The translations under genes and the position numbers were made by a program. Below the pieces are notes generated by a model that was not told the origin of the DNA, ran no database searches, and saw nothing but the letters and a program-made list of their open reading frames with translations. A DNA stretch of 64,000 bases from assembly GCF_963666145.1 (NCBI RefSeq), contig NZ_OY762614.1, forward strand, positions 6,128,501 to 6,192,500, given 5' to 3'. Shown here piece after piece: positions 37,601 to 46,080 of this stretch. This DNA is from an uncultured Desulfobacter sp. (lineage in GTDB: Bacteria; Desulfobacterota; Desulfobacteria; Desulfobacterales; Desulfobacteraceae). How positions within the stretch are numbered: the first letter of the stretch is position 1; each line of letters opens with the position of its first letter.

Positions 37601-38074
37601 TTATTTAACCCGCGAACATGAAAAGCACAATTCGCCTTTTTCAAGATTTGATTCATTATGGTAATCCACCAAACAGATTCGGGCATGTTCTGGCGGATTA
37701 TCTGCGTTATGGCTGGTGTCACTTAAGGCGTGCATGAACAAACCGGTTGCCTTGTCCCGAATCGCCACCTGAAAATTGTTGATAAACCGTTTATTATTTA
37801 AGGTCTGAACGCCATGGGACATCACCCAAAATTCATAATCCTTTGTCTGGGTTGCCAGAATCATCCCCCCAGGGTGGTGTTTGGGCTGCGATAAAGTAAC
37901 ATCAATAAATGTTGCGGCATGTTTAACCCCGTTATAGTTACTGAAAACAGCACTGCATTTTAGACTTAAGGGTGGATGAAATCCGATGTCCTCCGCCCGG
38001 ACAGCAGATCGGTCTAACATCATCAGGGAAATTAATACCACGATGCAAACTGTTAGTTCACTGATTTTATACAT
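37601..38074 (-). CDS. secreted hypothetical protein, third gene of candidate toxin operon
   Basis: The 157-residue protein has a signal peptide (hydrophobic 8-20, cleavage probably after AVRA) and a periplasmic domain with four cysteines, including a C-terminal CFSC pair. No family is recognised. It overlaps the DUF1240-like gene by 22 bp, so the two are co-translated. Periplasmic location beside a candidate membrane-attacking protein and its immunity protein would suit a second protective factor, but this is speculation. Confidence 0.6.
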   Translation of the reverse strand: MYKISELTVCIVVLISLMMLDRSAVRAEDIGFHPPLSLKCSAVFSNYNGVKHAATFIDVTLSQPKHHPGGMILATQTKDYEFWVMSHGVQTLNNKRFINNFQVAIRDKATGLFMHALSDTSHNADNPPEHARICLVDYHNESNLEKGELCFSCSRVK

Positions 38075-38469
38075 GGATGGGTGTCCTTGATATAGGTTTT
38101 AAATGTCGAGAACGACATTTGTCGGCTTTTCTCCGGGCAGTACCGATATCCCGACTCAATTACCATATTTTTCACCAAAAGATTGAATATAAAAACAGAT
38201 ATGAGCAGGAGCATAAAAGCACTGACCAAAAAAAAATTACCCCACTTTTTTTTTACAGCTCTACCCCATTTGATCAAAGCTGCGACATGGATGACCGGCA
38301 CCATAATCGTCAGGGCGTAAAGCCCAAATATATTCTGATAGGTTATAACTTCAGCAGATGCGGATATTTGTTCTTTAATAAAATTAAATTCATAGAAAAC
38401 GAAATAACAGCAACCCATGGCAGCCAAGTCAAAAAAAAGGATTACGATGTGCGCTATCGGTTTATTCAT
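38053..38469 (-). CDS. DUF1240-like membrane protein, candidate immunity protein
   Basis: The 138-residue protein has three hydrophobic segments (about 6-28, 46-66, 78-99) and a C-terminal periplasmic-type tail GYRYCPEK...YIKDTHPC. The tail Cys-Pro and the Y(V/I)KD...C ending recall DUF1240 proteins, several of which sit next to toxins or effectors. It starts 3 bp after the end of the 259-residue candidate toxin. Immunity is inferred from size, topology and position. Confidence 0.55.
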   Translation of the reverse strand: MNKPIAHIVILFFDLAAMGCCYFVFYEFNFIKEQISASAEVITYQNIFGLYALTIMVPVIHVAALIKWGRAVKKKWGNFFLVSAFMLLLISVFIFNLLVKNMVIESGYRYCPEKSRQMSFSTFKTYIKDTHPCIKSVN

Positions 38470-38472
38470 GGA

Positions 38473-39252
38473 TTAATAAAAGATTCCCCTGCCCACAGGC
38501 TGCCCGTTGATAATCTGCCACCTCAATCGTCGTTCCACCTGATTCATCTGCCTACCGAACTCTCCGATTGTATTGTCATAGGCTTTATCAATTTCCCTAA
38601 CAAGTGCATCAGTCACTCCATATTTTTTGTCCAAAGCATCAAGGGCAAGGGTTGTGGCAACGCCGACTACAATAGCCACAATAATGGGGCCGGCTGCCAA
38701 GGTTGTTACAGTCGCGGTTGCCGTTGCAGCCAATGAGGCCAGCGCGGATGCCGCTCCGACTTTAACAAGATCGGTTGCCGTTTTTCCAATTAAAAGACTA
38801 ATGCTTTTCTGATCGTGTAAAAAGTGAGTTAAAATATTTAATGGGACTACCAGAAAAATGGTGAGGCGGGCACCCGATAGGATAGAGCGATTGACACCAA
38901 TTGTACCAATACTCATATCCACGACTTTTGGGTTAGTTGCAAGATACCGGGACGCGGTAAATATTGACCGAATTCCAGAATAGCCTTTAAAAATAATGTA
39001 TTGCCTGCCATTTACCGTTTTAGCGATGACTTTGCCGTTAATTCCCAGATCATTAATTAGTTTTACAACCGTATTTACATCCAGCACTACAGACGCATAG
39101 TCCGCTCCCCAACGTGCCGTGTCGCTGACAACTGTGGCAATATTTTTTCCAGTTGTCCATTCCCATGCCTTTATCAGACTTACCGTGGGAAACAGATCCA
39201 AAATTTGTGAATTCTGCTTCACTTTACTCTTAATTAGTATACCATCAGACAT
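38473..39252 (-). CDS. candidate membrane-active toxin/effector (259 aa)
   Basis: The N-terminal 125 residues are soluble and include GRQYIIFKGYSGIRSIFTAS and NPKVVDMSIG, motifs I associate with a widespread group of enterobacterial membrane proteins and effectors. The C-terminal half has a hydrophobic segment (129-145) and a long Ala/Thr/Gly-rich hydrophobic stretch (165-205), then LDALDKKYGVTD. The layout suggests a pore-forming or membrane-inserting protein. There is no signal peptide. It is first in a tight operon with a DUF1240-like protein. No secretion marker such as PAAR, VgrG or Rhs lies nearby. Confidence 0.5.
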   Translation of the reverse strand: MSDGILIKSKVKQNSQILDLFPTVSLIKAWEWTTGKNIATVVSDTARWGADYASVVLDVNTVVKLINDLGINGKVIAKTVNGRQYIIFKGYSGIRSIFTASRYLATNPKVVDMSIGTIGVNRSILSGARLTIFLVVPLNILTHFLHDQKSISLLIGKTATDLVKVGAASALASLAATATATVTTLAAGPIIVAIVVGVATTLALDALDKKYGVTDALVREIDKAYDNTIGEFGRQMNQVERRLRWQIINGQPVGRGIFY

Positions 39253-39664
39253 GGCGAGTCCTTAATATTTTAAATAGCGTTTAAAATCAAAGTCGATATG
39301 TGAAAACAACTACCAACAGAGCTTGAACTTTTAGACGTCAACCTATGGCATTATGAGTTATGATTATTGGTAGACCGACTGGCTCAAATAAAATAGTCAA
39401 ATCCGTTCCCCCCTGTCAAGAGCCATGGTGATTTCATGCAGGGCTAACCCACGTAAAAGGTCCGAAGTGCCCATCGTTTCGATAGTGGTGATGTCAGCCC
39501 AATATTACCTCTTCAAGGTATTCCTGGTCCATTCCAGCATTCAACCATTTTGATTTGACGCTGCCTTTAAATCTTTTACGCTCTCTAATCAAGCTTAACC
39601 CAAGTTTTCGATTATAAATTTTAACTTACTGTAATCACGGAAATTATTGTTTTTCATCCATTGA
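39253..39664. other. intergenic, degraded sequence
   Basis: No supported gene. On the minus strand short open runs occur (for example FKGSVKSKWLNAGMDQEYL), interrupted by stops; they may be remnants of an unidentified gene cut by the adjoining IS1634-type element. Confidence 0.4.
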
Positions 39665-41641
39665 TTATGGCACTACTTTTGTTTAAAAATATTTTTAATC
39701 ACCGGTCCTGGATATAGACTTATCTCCAAAGCTTTATAAATTTCTTGTTGTCTGGGTTCTGGCCGTGTGCTTTTTCTGATATGAACGGTTTGACCATCCT
39801 TGCATTGCATTGAAACTGTCACCCGGTTTTGGCCTTCGAGCTGATTTCTCAATTGAGACCAACTACTGTTAATCTGTGATTGTTTCAGTCGATATCGAAC
39901 GCTATGAACCAAATGGTACGCCAGAACACTTATAAAAAGATGCCCGGTGACACGTTCGGTCACCTGATGGAATACCGGCCGAATGCCCAATTCCGATTTC
40001 AATGAACGAAATACGGCTTCCAGGTCAGTCAACATTGTGTACGTCTGCCACAGCGTTTTCTCGTCCAAATCTTTATGGGATGTTCTCAAACAATATACGC
40101 CCGGCAGATCATTGCGGTTATCCTGGTCGGTTTGGCGTTGCCAGGTTAGTTTAGTAGCGTTGTCGGTTTGCTCATCTTTGACGACATTGATTTGGTATTG
40201 ACCGGAGACCCTTGAATACCGTTGCTTAAGGCGTCCAATTTTTTCCAACACCTTATGGTATTTTTTCATGCGTCGTGGGATATGAAGACCTGAGGCCAAA
40301 TACGTGAGTGCCTCCTCAAAGCCTGATGTAAAACGGTCCTGGATGGCCCGCTCTTTTGCTTCACGCTTTTCAGAGTGGCAGAACAACTGCACCTCATTGC
40401 TTTCAGGGTCAATCACCTTTTGCACCTTTACGGTACCGTTTTTATCCTGTTTGACCACTACCGACTCTTCCTCGGCAAATTCCCTGTGCCGTCGTCGGCT
40501 GACAACGATATATGGATATTCCTTTTCATTAATCCACTTGATATTCTCTTCGGATGCAATCCCTGCATCCATAACAATTGTGGCTTTGGAAGCATCAAAC
40601 ATGTCATGTGATTTTCGTCCGGCGTCCATAGTACTGATTATGTTAGCCAGGGTACCGGCTTCACTGATATTGCCCTCAAATACTTTGCTGCATTTTGGGA
40701 AACCACTGCTGTCCAACACCAGGGCTAAGGTTACCAGCGGGCAATCTGATCGCTTTTCTTTCGAATGACCACGCTTTCCAAGCTTGTTACGCTTACTTTG
40801 ACCTTCGAAATAGGTATTGGTCAAATCATACAACGTGATGGTCTCCTGGAACCCAAACAGCTTCTTCTCCTGTAAATATAGATGCCTCTCTATTGCATCC
40901 TTATTTTTTAGAAGTTGATCAGATGCTGAATACATTTTGTATAAATTCATCTTGCCGAAATCATACTCTATTAACTCGCCCAACCCTGAAATATCCTGAA
41001 GCCAATGAAGCGTTGCCCGTTCACTGGCCGGTCGGCACATACGGCCAATAATGCTACCGGTAGCCGCAGCTAACTGTGGGCCATTGAACCCAAACTTTTT
41101 TAGATGCTCTCCCAAGCCCAGGGCGTTAAACGCTTCTAATGCCACATGCTCACAGCTGATGCTACGAGGCCGGATTACTTCCATGCTGTCAATATCCACC
41201 TGGCAATAATCAGGCTCTGTCGGCTCAGAAGTTTTCTTCTTAGCCTGTATAAGTTGAGCAGCATAGTTTTGCGCCAGTTCCTCAACTTCTTGAGGCGCCT
41301 CAAATAGTGGCTCTTGACCGCTTATTATTTCTTGAATCCGTGAGGCCAGTTCCGACCACTGTTCTCTTGGCAATGAGAAGGCCGAACCCAGATTAAGCAG
41401 GGTATGCTGGCGTACCCCTTTGACGGTACGTTCAGACTCAACCAGCCTGTAGGTATAATATTGTGTGCCGTCTTTCCGGCTTTTGATAGTCGTCCTTCGT
41501 ATATACATGGAACTGATTATGCGCACATTTACAATGGGAAAGCAACTATTATTTAATTTTATGGCACTACATTCATGGTGATTAAAAACTCTTCGGGTAA
41601 CATGCTGTATTTATAGAAACCAATTTTTCGTAGGGCCATAA
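39665..41641 (-). mobile_element. IS1634-family insertion sequence
   Basis: Ends show a short inverted repeat: TTATGGCACTAC at 39665-39676 and GTAGGGCCATAA at 41630-41641 (one mismatch). A further direct copy TTATGGCACTAC occurs at 41561-41572, inside the right end. A single long transposase gene fills the element. No target duplication is evident. Confidence 0.7.
39673..41508 (-). CDS. IS1634-family transposase
   Basis: The product of about 611 residues starts MYIRRTTIKSRKDGTQYYTY, the characteristic opening of this family, then ESERTVKGVRQHTLLNLG. The DDE core has Asp in TLYDLTNTYFEG, Asp in ATIVMDAGIASEENI and a late acidic region (LEAVFRSLKSELGIRPVFHQ). It is distinct in sequence from the DUF4277-type copies at 15.4 and 34.1 kb. 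Start is given at the second ATG; a frame extends six codons further. No lesion is seen. Confidence 0.88.
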   Translation of the reverse strand: MYIRRTTIKSRKDGTQYYTYRLVESERTVKGVRQHTLLNLGSAFSLPREQWSELASRIQEIISGQEPLFEAPQEVEELAQNYAAQLIQAKKKTSEPTEPDYCQVDIDSMEVIRPRSISCEHVALEAFNALGLGEHLKKFGFNGPQLAAATGSIIGRMCRPASERATLHWLQDISGLGELIEYDFGKMNLYKMYSASDQLLKNKDAIERHLYLQEKKLFGFQETITLYDLTNTYFEGQSKRNKLGKRGHSKEKRSDCPLVTLALVLDSSGFPKCSKVFEGNISEAGTLANIISTMDAGRKSHDMFDASKATIVMDAGIASEENIKWINEKEYPYIVVSRRRHREFAEEESVVVKQDKNGTVKVQKVIDPESNEVQLFCHSEKREAKERAIQDRFTSGFEEALTYLASGLHIPRRMKKYHKVLEKIGRLKQRYSRVSGQYQINVVKDEQTDNATKLTWQRQTDQDNRNDLPGVYCLRTSHKDLDEKTLWQTYTMLTDLEAVFRSLKSELGIRPVFHQVTERVTGHLFISVLAYHLVHSVRYRLKQSQINSSWSQLRNQLEGQNRVTVSMQCKDGQTVHIRKSTRPEPRQQEIYKALEISLYPGPVIKNIFKQK

Positions 41642-41766
41642 AAACTAAAGATTAATAGGCGTTTTGTCATTTTTTTTCGAAAAGATGGGTTAAGACAATA
41701 TGGCGAATTGCTGCAGAATTTTCCGGCCACACCCTTTTCTGATCCTGCTTTCATCTTCTTGAAAAC

Positions 41767-41970
41767 ATGCTGACGGAAAAGCCGCAGATGTTTACGTTAG
41801 AAAACGCAAATTTTTTAAATTTTGATGAATTAGAAACCCCGCAATATGTCTATGACCAGTCGCTATTGTTCCTAAAAAGACCATGGGCACTGGCGTTTCT
41901 ATTGTTGGGATTAGCCCTTCTCCAATTTTCTTCGAAATCTTGTAAAATAAAATCCAAATTTTATATATAA
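41767..41970 (+). CDS. small membrane-type hypothetical protein
   Basis: A 67-codon frame with a soluble N-terminus containing DELETPQYVYDQSLLFLKRP and one hydrophobic segment (WALAFLLLGLALLQF). No ribosome site. It may be a remnant rather than a gene; no family is recognised. Confidence 0.25.
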   Translation: MLTEKPQMFTLENANFLNFDELETPQYVYDQSLLFLKRPWALAFLLLGLALLQFSSKSCKIKSKFYI

Positions 41971-42067
41971 TTGTATTTCAATTGGTTGCTGAATTTTGCC
42001 ACTTGATAAAATTCAAAGAACCAGCTAAACATGTGGCCCGCTAAAAATAATGACGGGAGCAATGAGT

Positions 42068-42376
42068 ATGAACAAGCTTGAACTAATTCAGGCAATCAAA
42101 GATAGAACAGGGCTGACCAAACAGGAATCCACAGACATGGTGAAGCTGTTTTTCGATAGCCTCACTGAGACTATGGTTAAGGGTGACCGGATTGAGATTC
42201 GGGGACTGTGTTCTTTTTTCATCAAAAAATACGACGGCTACACTGGCAGAAATCCCAAGACTGGGAAAAAAGTTAAGGTTCCCGCAAAAAGGCTCCCTTT
42301 CTTCAAGCCAGGAAAAGAATTGAAGGAGAGGGTCGATTATCCCAATTCAAAACGGTCTTCTCATAAACTCAAATGA
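42068..42376 (+). CDS. HU/IHF-family DNA-binding protein
   Basis: The histone-like protein (about 102 residues) matches IHF/HU: MNKLELIQAIKDRTGLTKQES helical N-terminus, then GDRIEIRGLCSFFIKKY and the DNA-intercalating arm GRNPKTGKKVKVPAKRLPFFKPGKELK. An Arg-Asn-Pro tip is present. I use ATG 42068, which lies 8-10 nt after GGGAGC; an alternative ATG two codons earlier is possible. HU-type proteins bend DNA and are used by phages, islands and transposons. Confidence 0.9.
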   Translation: MNKLELIQAIKDRTGLTKQESTDMVKLFFDSLTETMVKGDRIEIRGLCSFFIKKYDGYTGRNPKTGKKVKVPAKRLPFFKPGKELKERVDYPNSKRSSHKLK

Positions 42377-42392
42377 TATTAAGGCCCAGTGA

Positions 42393-42820
42393 ATGGTACA
42401 TCAGCATTTAAGTGTTTCTCCTGGGCCTACAGAAGGAACACTATATTCTGAATCAGGGGAAAAACTGATACCGCCTGAAGGGTGGGCTTTTTTGCCCGCA
42501 GGGGATGCCGCGGTTACGAGGCGAGTAAAATCAAAGAGCCCCGTATGGGTGATCCAGGTAAAATACCGCAGACGGATGATTTCAAAAGGTATATGGGCTC
42601 CCGCAGACAATATCCTGGTCGCAAAACAGGAAGTGGCTGCTAAGAGGTCAACACCGGCCTATGCTAATGAGCGGAAGCGGGAACTGGCACGCAGACAGGC
42701 CAAGCAAACCGCCTATACACAGGAATTTAATGATGAGATCATCAAGTTTTTGAATTTCCACCCCAGGTATGAAAAAGAGGCACGACGCCTTGGAAAAATC
42801 ATAACCACCCACGCAACTGG
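42393..42820 (+). pseudogene. DUF2293-domain protein, 3'-truncated
   Basis: The first about 142 codons have the DUF2293 arrangement: RVKSKSPVWVIQVKYRRRMISKG near the middle and YEKEARRLGKIITTHAT at the end, where the family normally continues with a conserved C-terminal block. After 42820 the DNA belongs to a different gene and the frame runs out at 42902 in unrelated residues. Truncated by a deletion. Confidence 0.65.
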
Positions 42821-43069
42821 CTGGAGGTCGGCAAAAGCGCAACATTGGAATTCAAAAAAGATGGATCATTCAGTGCGGTGGACAATGAGGGAATGGCCGT
42901 GAGTGGAAAATATACGCGCTTAAAGGATGGGCGCGTGAAGTTCGAGATCCTGCACGGTGACGCTTCCGTGGAGATAGTGATTCTAAACGTTTCTGTAAGC
43001 GGGGATGAACTGACAGTTGCCGGCGACGACCCTGGAGACGTGGGAAGATATAGAAAAATGGGCAGGTGA
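42820..43069 (+). pseudogene. C-terminal gene fragment fused behind DUF2293
   Basis: In a second frame about 80 codons (LEVGKSATLEFKKDGSFSA, then DGRVKFEILHGDASVEI) look like the beta-rich C-terminus of a secreted or lipoprotein-like protein. An internal ATG at 42845 has no ribosome site. It ends 7 bp before the next gene, suggesting that it once was the preceding member of that operon. Confidence 0.45.
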
Positions 43070-43075
43070 GCTAAA

Positions 43076-43675
43076 ATGACCATCAGGGTTTTACACCGCG
43101 TTTTTGGATTGATTTCGATCTTTTTGCTATTTCCCACCATCGTATGGTCTCAAGAAACGGTAATTGCGGCAACGGATGTGGGAGAATGCGAACTTAGGGT
43201 GGAAGTGAACGATCAATGGCACACGCTGAGGCTGAGGGCATTTCATCCCCGAGCCACCAGGTGTGATATCGGCAGAGAGTCAATGCGGCCTATTCTTGAT
43301 GAAGCATTTTCAAAGATCCGACCACCGCAGCTTGAAAGAAGTTATGCATCCTTGTCTCTTGGCAGGCTTATTGATTACCCATGGATGTGTCAATATCTGG
43401 CGAAGGCTGCCCGCACGGATGGCGACTGGGACTCAAGGAAAGGGAAGCCTGTCGCCATGGATATTAATAAATATGTATCCGGCCTTCTCTTCAGAAAAGA
43501 GCTGCTGGCGCCGATAACGGCTGTTTTGGCAAAAAATGGATATAGTGTCACTGGCGTGAGTGTGGAAAAAGTGCTCGTCGGCAGCTTTCACGACGTTCCA
43601 TTATATCAGGGGAAGATGTTTCGGGGGCGGGTCCCTTTTGATGCGCAAGTCTGGCTCCGACTCGAAAAGGACTGA
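43076..43675 (+). CDS. secreted hypothetical protein (199 aa)
   Basis: A signal peptide (VFGLISIFLLFPTIVWSQ) precedes a mature domain with Cys in VGECELRVEVNDQWH and Cys in ATRCDIGRES and PWMCQYLAKAA. No family is recognised. It ends VPFDAQVWLRLEKD. The ATG follows a GGTGAGC-type site and lies 7 bp after the preceding fragment. Confidence 0.6.
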   Translation: MTIRVLHRVFGLISIFLLFPTIVWSQETVIAATDVGECELRVEVNDQWHTLRLRAFHPRATRCDIGRESMRPILDEAFSKIRPPQLERSYASLSLGRLIDYPWMCQYLAKAARTDGDWDSRKGKPVAMDINKYVSGLLFRKELLAPITAVLAKNGYSVTGVSVEKVLVGSFHDVPLYQGKMFRGRVPFDAQVWLRLEKD

Positions 43676-44025
43676 TCGGTGCAACGAACCATTTCAAGCC
43701 TAAAGCTGGCTTTTATTCGGCCGCGCACATTTCAAAATTAAACCCCGGAAGACATGATGAGGAGTCAGATCCTCTCCTCTCTCCCAAAGATTGACAGGTC
43801 GGTTGCGTTGTCATCGGGTTGGTCTTTCTGATTTAGTGGGTTTAAAAATGGTGACCAACGGACGGATAATCCGTTGGTCTGAGGTGTGCCTGGCTGTGCC
43901 CAAATTGTGCCCGTCAAGGTCAATTATTTACAAAAGTTTCCAAACGAAACCAAAAGTTAGACGCTGAAAGACTTGCCAGATAAGGGCCTGAAAATTATAG
44001 TGGAATTCAGTGAGCTGGATCTTGC
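43676..44025. other. end of integrated island: noncoding with arm-type repeats
   Basis: No gene is visible. An 8-bp stem hairpin lies at 43855-43877 (CCAACGGA/TCCGTTGG). Three TGTGCC repeats follow, then AT-rich sequence leading to the tRNA fragment. Confidence 0.5.
43885..43911 (+). repeat. three phased TGTGCC repeats (candidate integrase arm sites)
   Basis: TGTGCC occurs at 43885-43890, 43895-43900 and 43906-43911, spaced 10 and 11 bp, one helical turn apart, 115-140 bp before the tRNA fragment. Arm-type binding sites of tyrosine integrases look like this. Confidence 0.45.
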
Positions 44026-44071
44026 ACTTCTAATCCGTAGGCCGGACGTTCGAATCGTCTCGGGCGCGCCA
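44026..44071 (+). other. 3' fragment of tRNA-Arg(TCT), probable island attachment site
   Basis: From ACTTCTAATCCG onward this is the anticodon loop (anticodon TCT), variable region, T-arm (loop TTCGAAT, stem GGACG/CGTCT), acceptor strand CGGGCGC, discriminator G and encoded CCA (44069-44071) of a tRNA-Arg. The 5' half is absent: the preceding bases cannot form the anticodon, D or acceptor stems. A 46-bp 3' fragment is what tyrosine-integrase islands leave at the distal junction. Confidence 0.8.
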
Positions 44072-44080
44072 CTTGGAAAT

Positions 44081-44117
44081 AAAGGCTTTCAAGGTTTCTA
44101 ACCTGGAAGCCTTTTTT
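44081..44117 (+). terminator. rho-independent terminator after the tRNA fragment
   Basis: AAAGGCTT (44081-44088) pairs with AAGCCTTT (44107-44114), an inner AGGT/ACCT pair extends it, and a run of T follows. It is probably the original terminator of the tRNA gene. Confidence 0.7.
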
Positions 44118-44194
44118 GTTTCAAATCACCTTGTACAAGAGCTTTATCATTCACTGTTGCTGGGCATGCATGACATATTCAGGCTGTTGCATCG

Positions 44195-44506
44195 TTAATA
44201 AAAAACAGCCAACCAAATCGTTATGCTATTTGAGTCGGTTTCAGTGACCTTGTGTTTTGCATGAGCCGGGATGTTGAGGTGATCACCTTTATTTAAAACG
44301 TGTTCAATTCCATTTTCAAACAAAATGGTGCCGGAGCCTTCTAACACGACCACCCACTCATTTTCATCTTGATCATACCACCCGAAGTCAGGGGACGTGT
44401 GTCCCAAAGAGACAATACGTTCTATTCGAACGTTCTTTTCTTTTATCAAATCAATGAAGTGTTCGGAAGACAAGTCGTCCGGTATATTTTCAAACAGGTT
44501 AGACAT
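44195..44506 (-). CDS. cupin-domain protein (cytoplasmic, 103 aa)
   Basis: The short beta-barrel protein has a two-motif cupin core: DENEWVVVLEGSGTILFENG and KGDHLNIPAHAKHKVTETD. The first motif lacks the usual His-x-His pair (it has Glu-Trp), and the second retains His. Function is undefined. The gene's promoter region is separated from upstream DNA by an IS5-type insertion starting 15 bp before its ATG. Confidence 0.75.
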   Translation of the reverse strand: MSNLFENIPDDLSSEHFIDLIKEKNVRIERIVSLGHTSPDFGWYDQDENEWVVVLEGSGTILFENGIEHVLNKGDHLNIPAHAKHKVTETDSNSITIWLAVFY

Positions 44507-44521
44507 TAAATGTCCCGAGAG

Positions 44522-45378
44522 TTACGTTCTGTTGACATTTTAACGTAAACATATCAAAGCGGCAGCAAAGCGAACAAAATACATATAATTTTTTGCCCAT
44601 TTTTCAAACCGTGAGAAAATCCGGCGGAATTGTTTCAGCTTGCCAATAAAACGCTCAATAAGATTGCGTTCTTTATAGATATGCTCATCATATTCACGAG
44701 GTACCTTTCGGTTTGATTTGGGGGGAATAACAGGAATAATCTCCTGCTTTTTAAGCTGTTCAATCAGTTTATCTGCGTCATAAGCTCTATCCATCAATGC
44801 ATATGTAGCCCGTACACCTTCAATAAGAGTATAGGCTTGGGTTACATCGGCTGCCTGTCCACCGGTGAGGATGAAATTCAACGGATTGCCGAGAGCATCA
44901 CACATTACGTGAATTTTTGTTGTGAAACCGCCTTTGGAGCGCCCAAGAGCCTGATCCTGTGGATTAATAAGGTTTTTCTGCGGTGCACCCGCCGTACAAG
45001 CATGTGCACGTACTATAGTACCGTCAATCATGATACATTCCATATCTGGATCATCGGAAAAATGGGAATCCATGGCATCCCAAATGCCTTTATCTCCCCA
45101 TCTAATGAAACGTTTGTATACACTGTTCCACTTGCCCCGCTCTGGTGGCAGTAATCGCCACTGCGCACCACTACGAAGAACCCAAAGGACTGCTTCAATA
45201 AACTTTCGGCAGGATTCTTCCGCGCCTATATAGATCGTTTTTAGGGTTTTAAGAAATACCCAGATTTTATGCCAAATAAGATCCGTAAGATTTGCGGTTC
45301 CCATGAGTTATCCCTCCAGATGGCTAATATTAAGGAATGCAGATTATGGATGCTTCAACAAATGTCAACAGAACGTAA
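44522..45378 (-). mobile_element. IS5-family insertion sequence
   Basis: Perfect 19-bp inverted repeats, TTACGTTCTGTTGACATTT at 44522-44540 and its complement at 45360-45378, bound an 857-bp element with one transposase gene. The flanks show no clear short duplication. The element lies between two cupin genes, directly upstream of the first. Confidence 0.85.
44540..45304 (-). CDS. IS5-family transposase
   Basis: The 254-residue protein has the DUF4096-type N-terminus (FIEAVLWVLRSGAQWRLLP), DDE core with Asp in CIMIDGTIVRAH, Asp in YALMDRAYDADKL and Glu in KERNLIERFIGKLKQFRRI. The final codons extend to the inner edge of the left inverted repeat. The frame is intact. It belongs to the single-ORF members of IS5. 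Confidence 0.9.
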   Translation of the reverse strand: MGTANLTDLIWHKIWVFLKTLKTIYIGAEESCRKFIEAVLWVLRSGAQWRLLPPERGKWNSVYKRFIRWGDKGIWDAMDSHFSDDPDMECIMIDGTIVRAHACTAGAPQKNLINPQDQALGRSKGGFTTKIHVMCDALGNPLNFILTGGQAADVTQAYTLIEGVRATYALMDRAYDADKLIEQLKKQEIIPVIPPKSNRKVPREYDEHIYKERNLIERFIGKLKQFRRIFSRFEKWAKNYMYFVRFAAALICLR

Positions 45379-45406
45379 ACTGGCGGATTGGAGATTGCCA
45401 TTTGGG

Positions 45407-45838
45407 CTACTTCTCTTTAATTGTAATTGGAGAATCCTTTACCCCGGCATAAAAAACTATAATTTCGGCAAATTCACTGCCTTCATTGATTCCATAATGC
45501 CATTTATCGACCACCTCGATGATTGAATCTCCCGGCTTAAGCTTCAATGTTTCGTTGCTTTCAGTTACAACAGTCAGTGTCCCTTTTAACAATACGCCGG
45601 CATTAATCACAGGATGGGTATGAAACGGCAATTTTGTTTTTGGAGGGATTTTGATTCGAAGAATCGTGATCTCTGGTTTTCCCTTCGGGTATTCAGGAAG
45701 ATCTCTGCCATCCCAGCTTATTCCGGTTTTTGCCAAAACATTGGTTTGGATATCATATTCTTCTTGGGCCCAGGCAACACCTGTTAAAACTATTATCAGA
45801 CAGACACTATAGAAAATTTTTTTCATTGTTTTTTCCAT
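45407..45838 (-). CDS. periplasmic cupin protein
   Basis: The 143-residue protein has a signal peptide (KKIFYSVCLIIVLTGVAWAQ) and a cupin core: PFHTHPVINAGVLLKGTLTV with the metal-type His-x-His, then LKPGDSIIEVVDKWHYG. Start may be at ATG 45838 or the fourth-codon-later ATG 45826 (MKKIFY); neither has a strong ribosome site. Substrate is unknown. This is probably the first gene of the core chromosome side. Confidence 0.8.
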   Translation of the reverse strand: MEKTMKKIFYSVCLIIVLTGVAWAQEEYDIQTNVLAKTGISWDGRDLPEYPKGKPEITILRIKIPPKTKLPFHTHPVINAGVLLKGTLTVVTESNETLKLKPGDSIIEVVDKWHYGINEGSEFAEIIVFYAGVKDSPITIKEK

Positions 45839-46080
45839 AAGTTAAGGCACAATAGAAAATGCGATACTAAAAGGCGCGGCGCTAATTATTGTTTTTATTG
45901 TCAGATGCCTAATCGTACGGCCTGAAGATTTGCAATATAAAATTAAACATTTTTGAACGGAAAAAATCAATAACCAAATTTGTTCTTTAGTTTCTGCACT
46001 GGCTTGACAAATCCAATACAACCGGCGTATTTGCTTGGCTGAAATTTATTAGATGATGAAAAAAACAGGTGAAACATATT

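Noticed and set aside
44011..44071. Complete tRNA-Arg gene
   Set aside because: Bases before 44026 cannot form the acceptor, D or anticodon 5' strands; only the 3' part is present.
45269..45526. 85-codon plus-strand frame at the right end of the IS5 element
   Set aside because: It spans the IS end and the antisense of the cupin gene, with no supporting motif.
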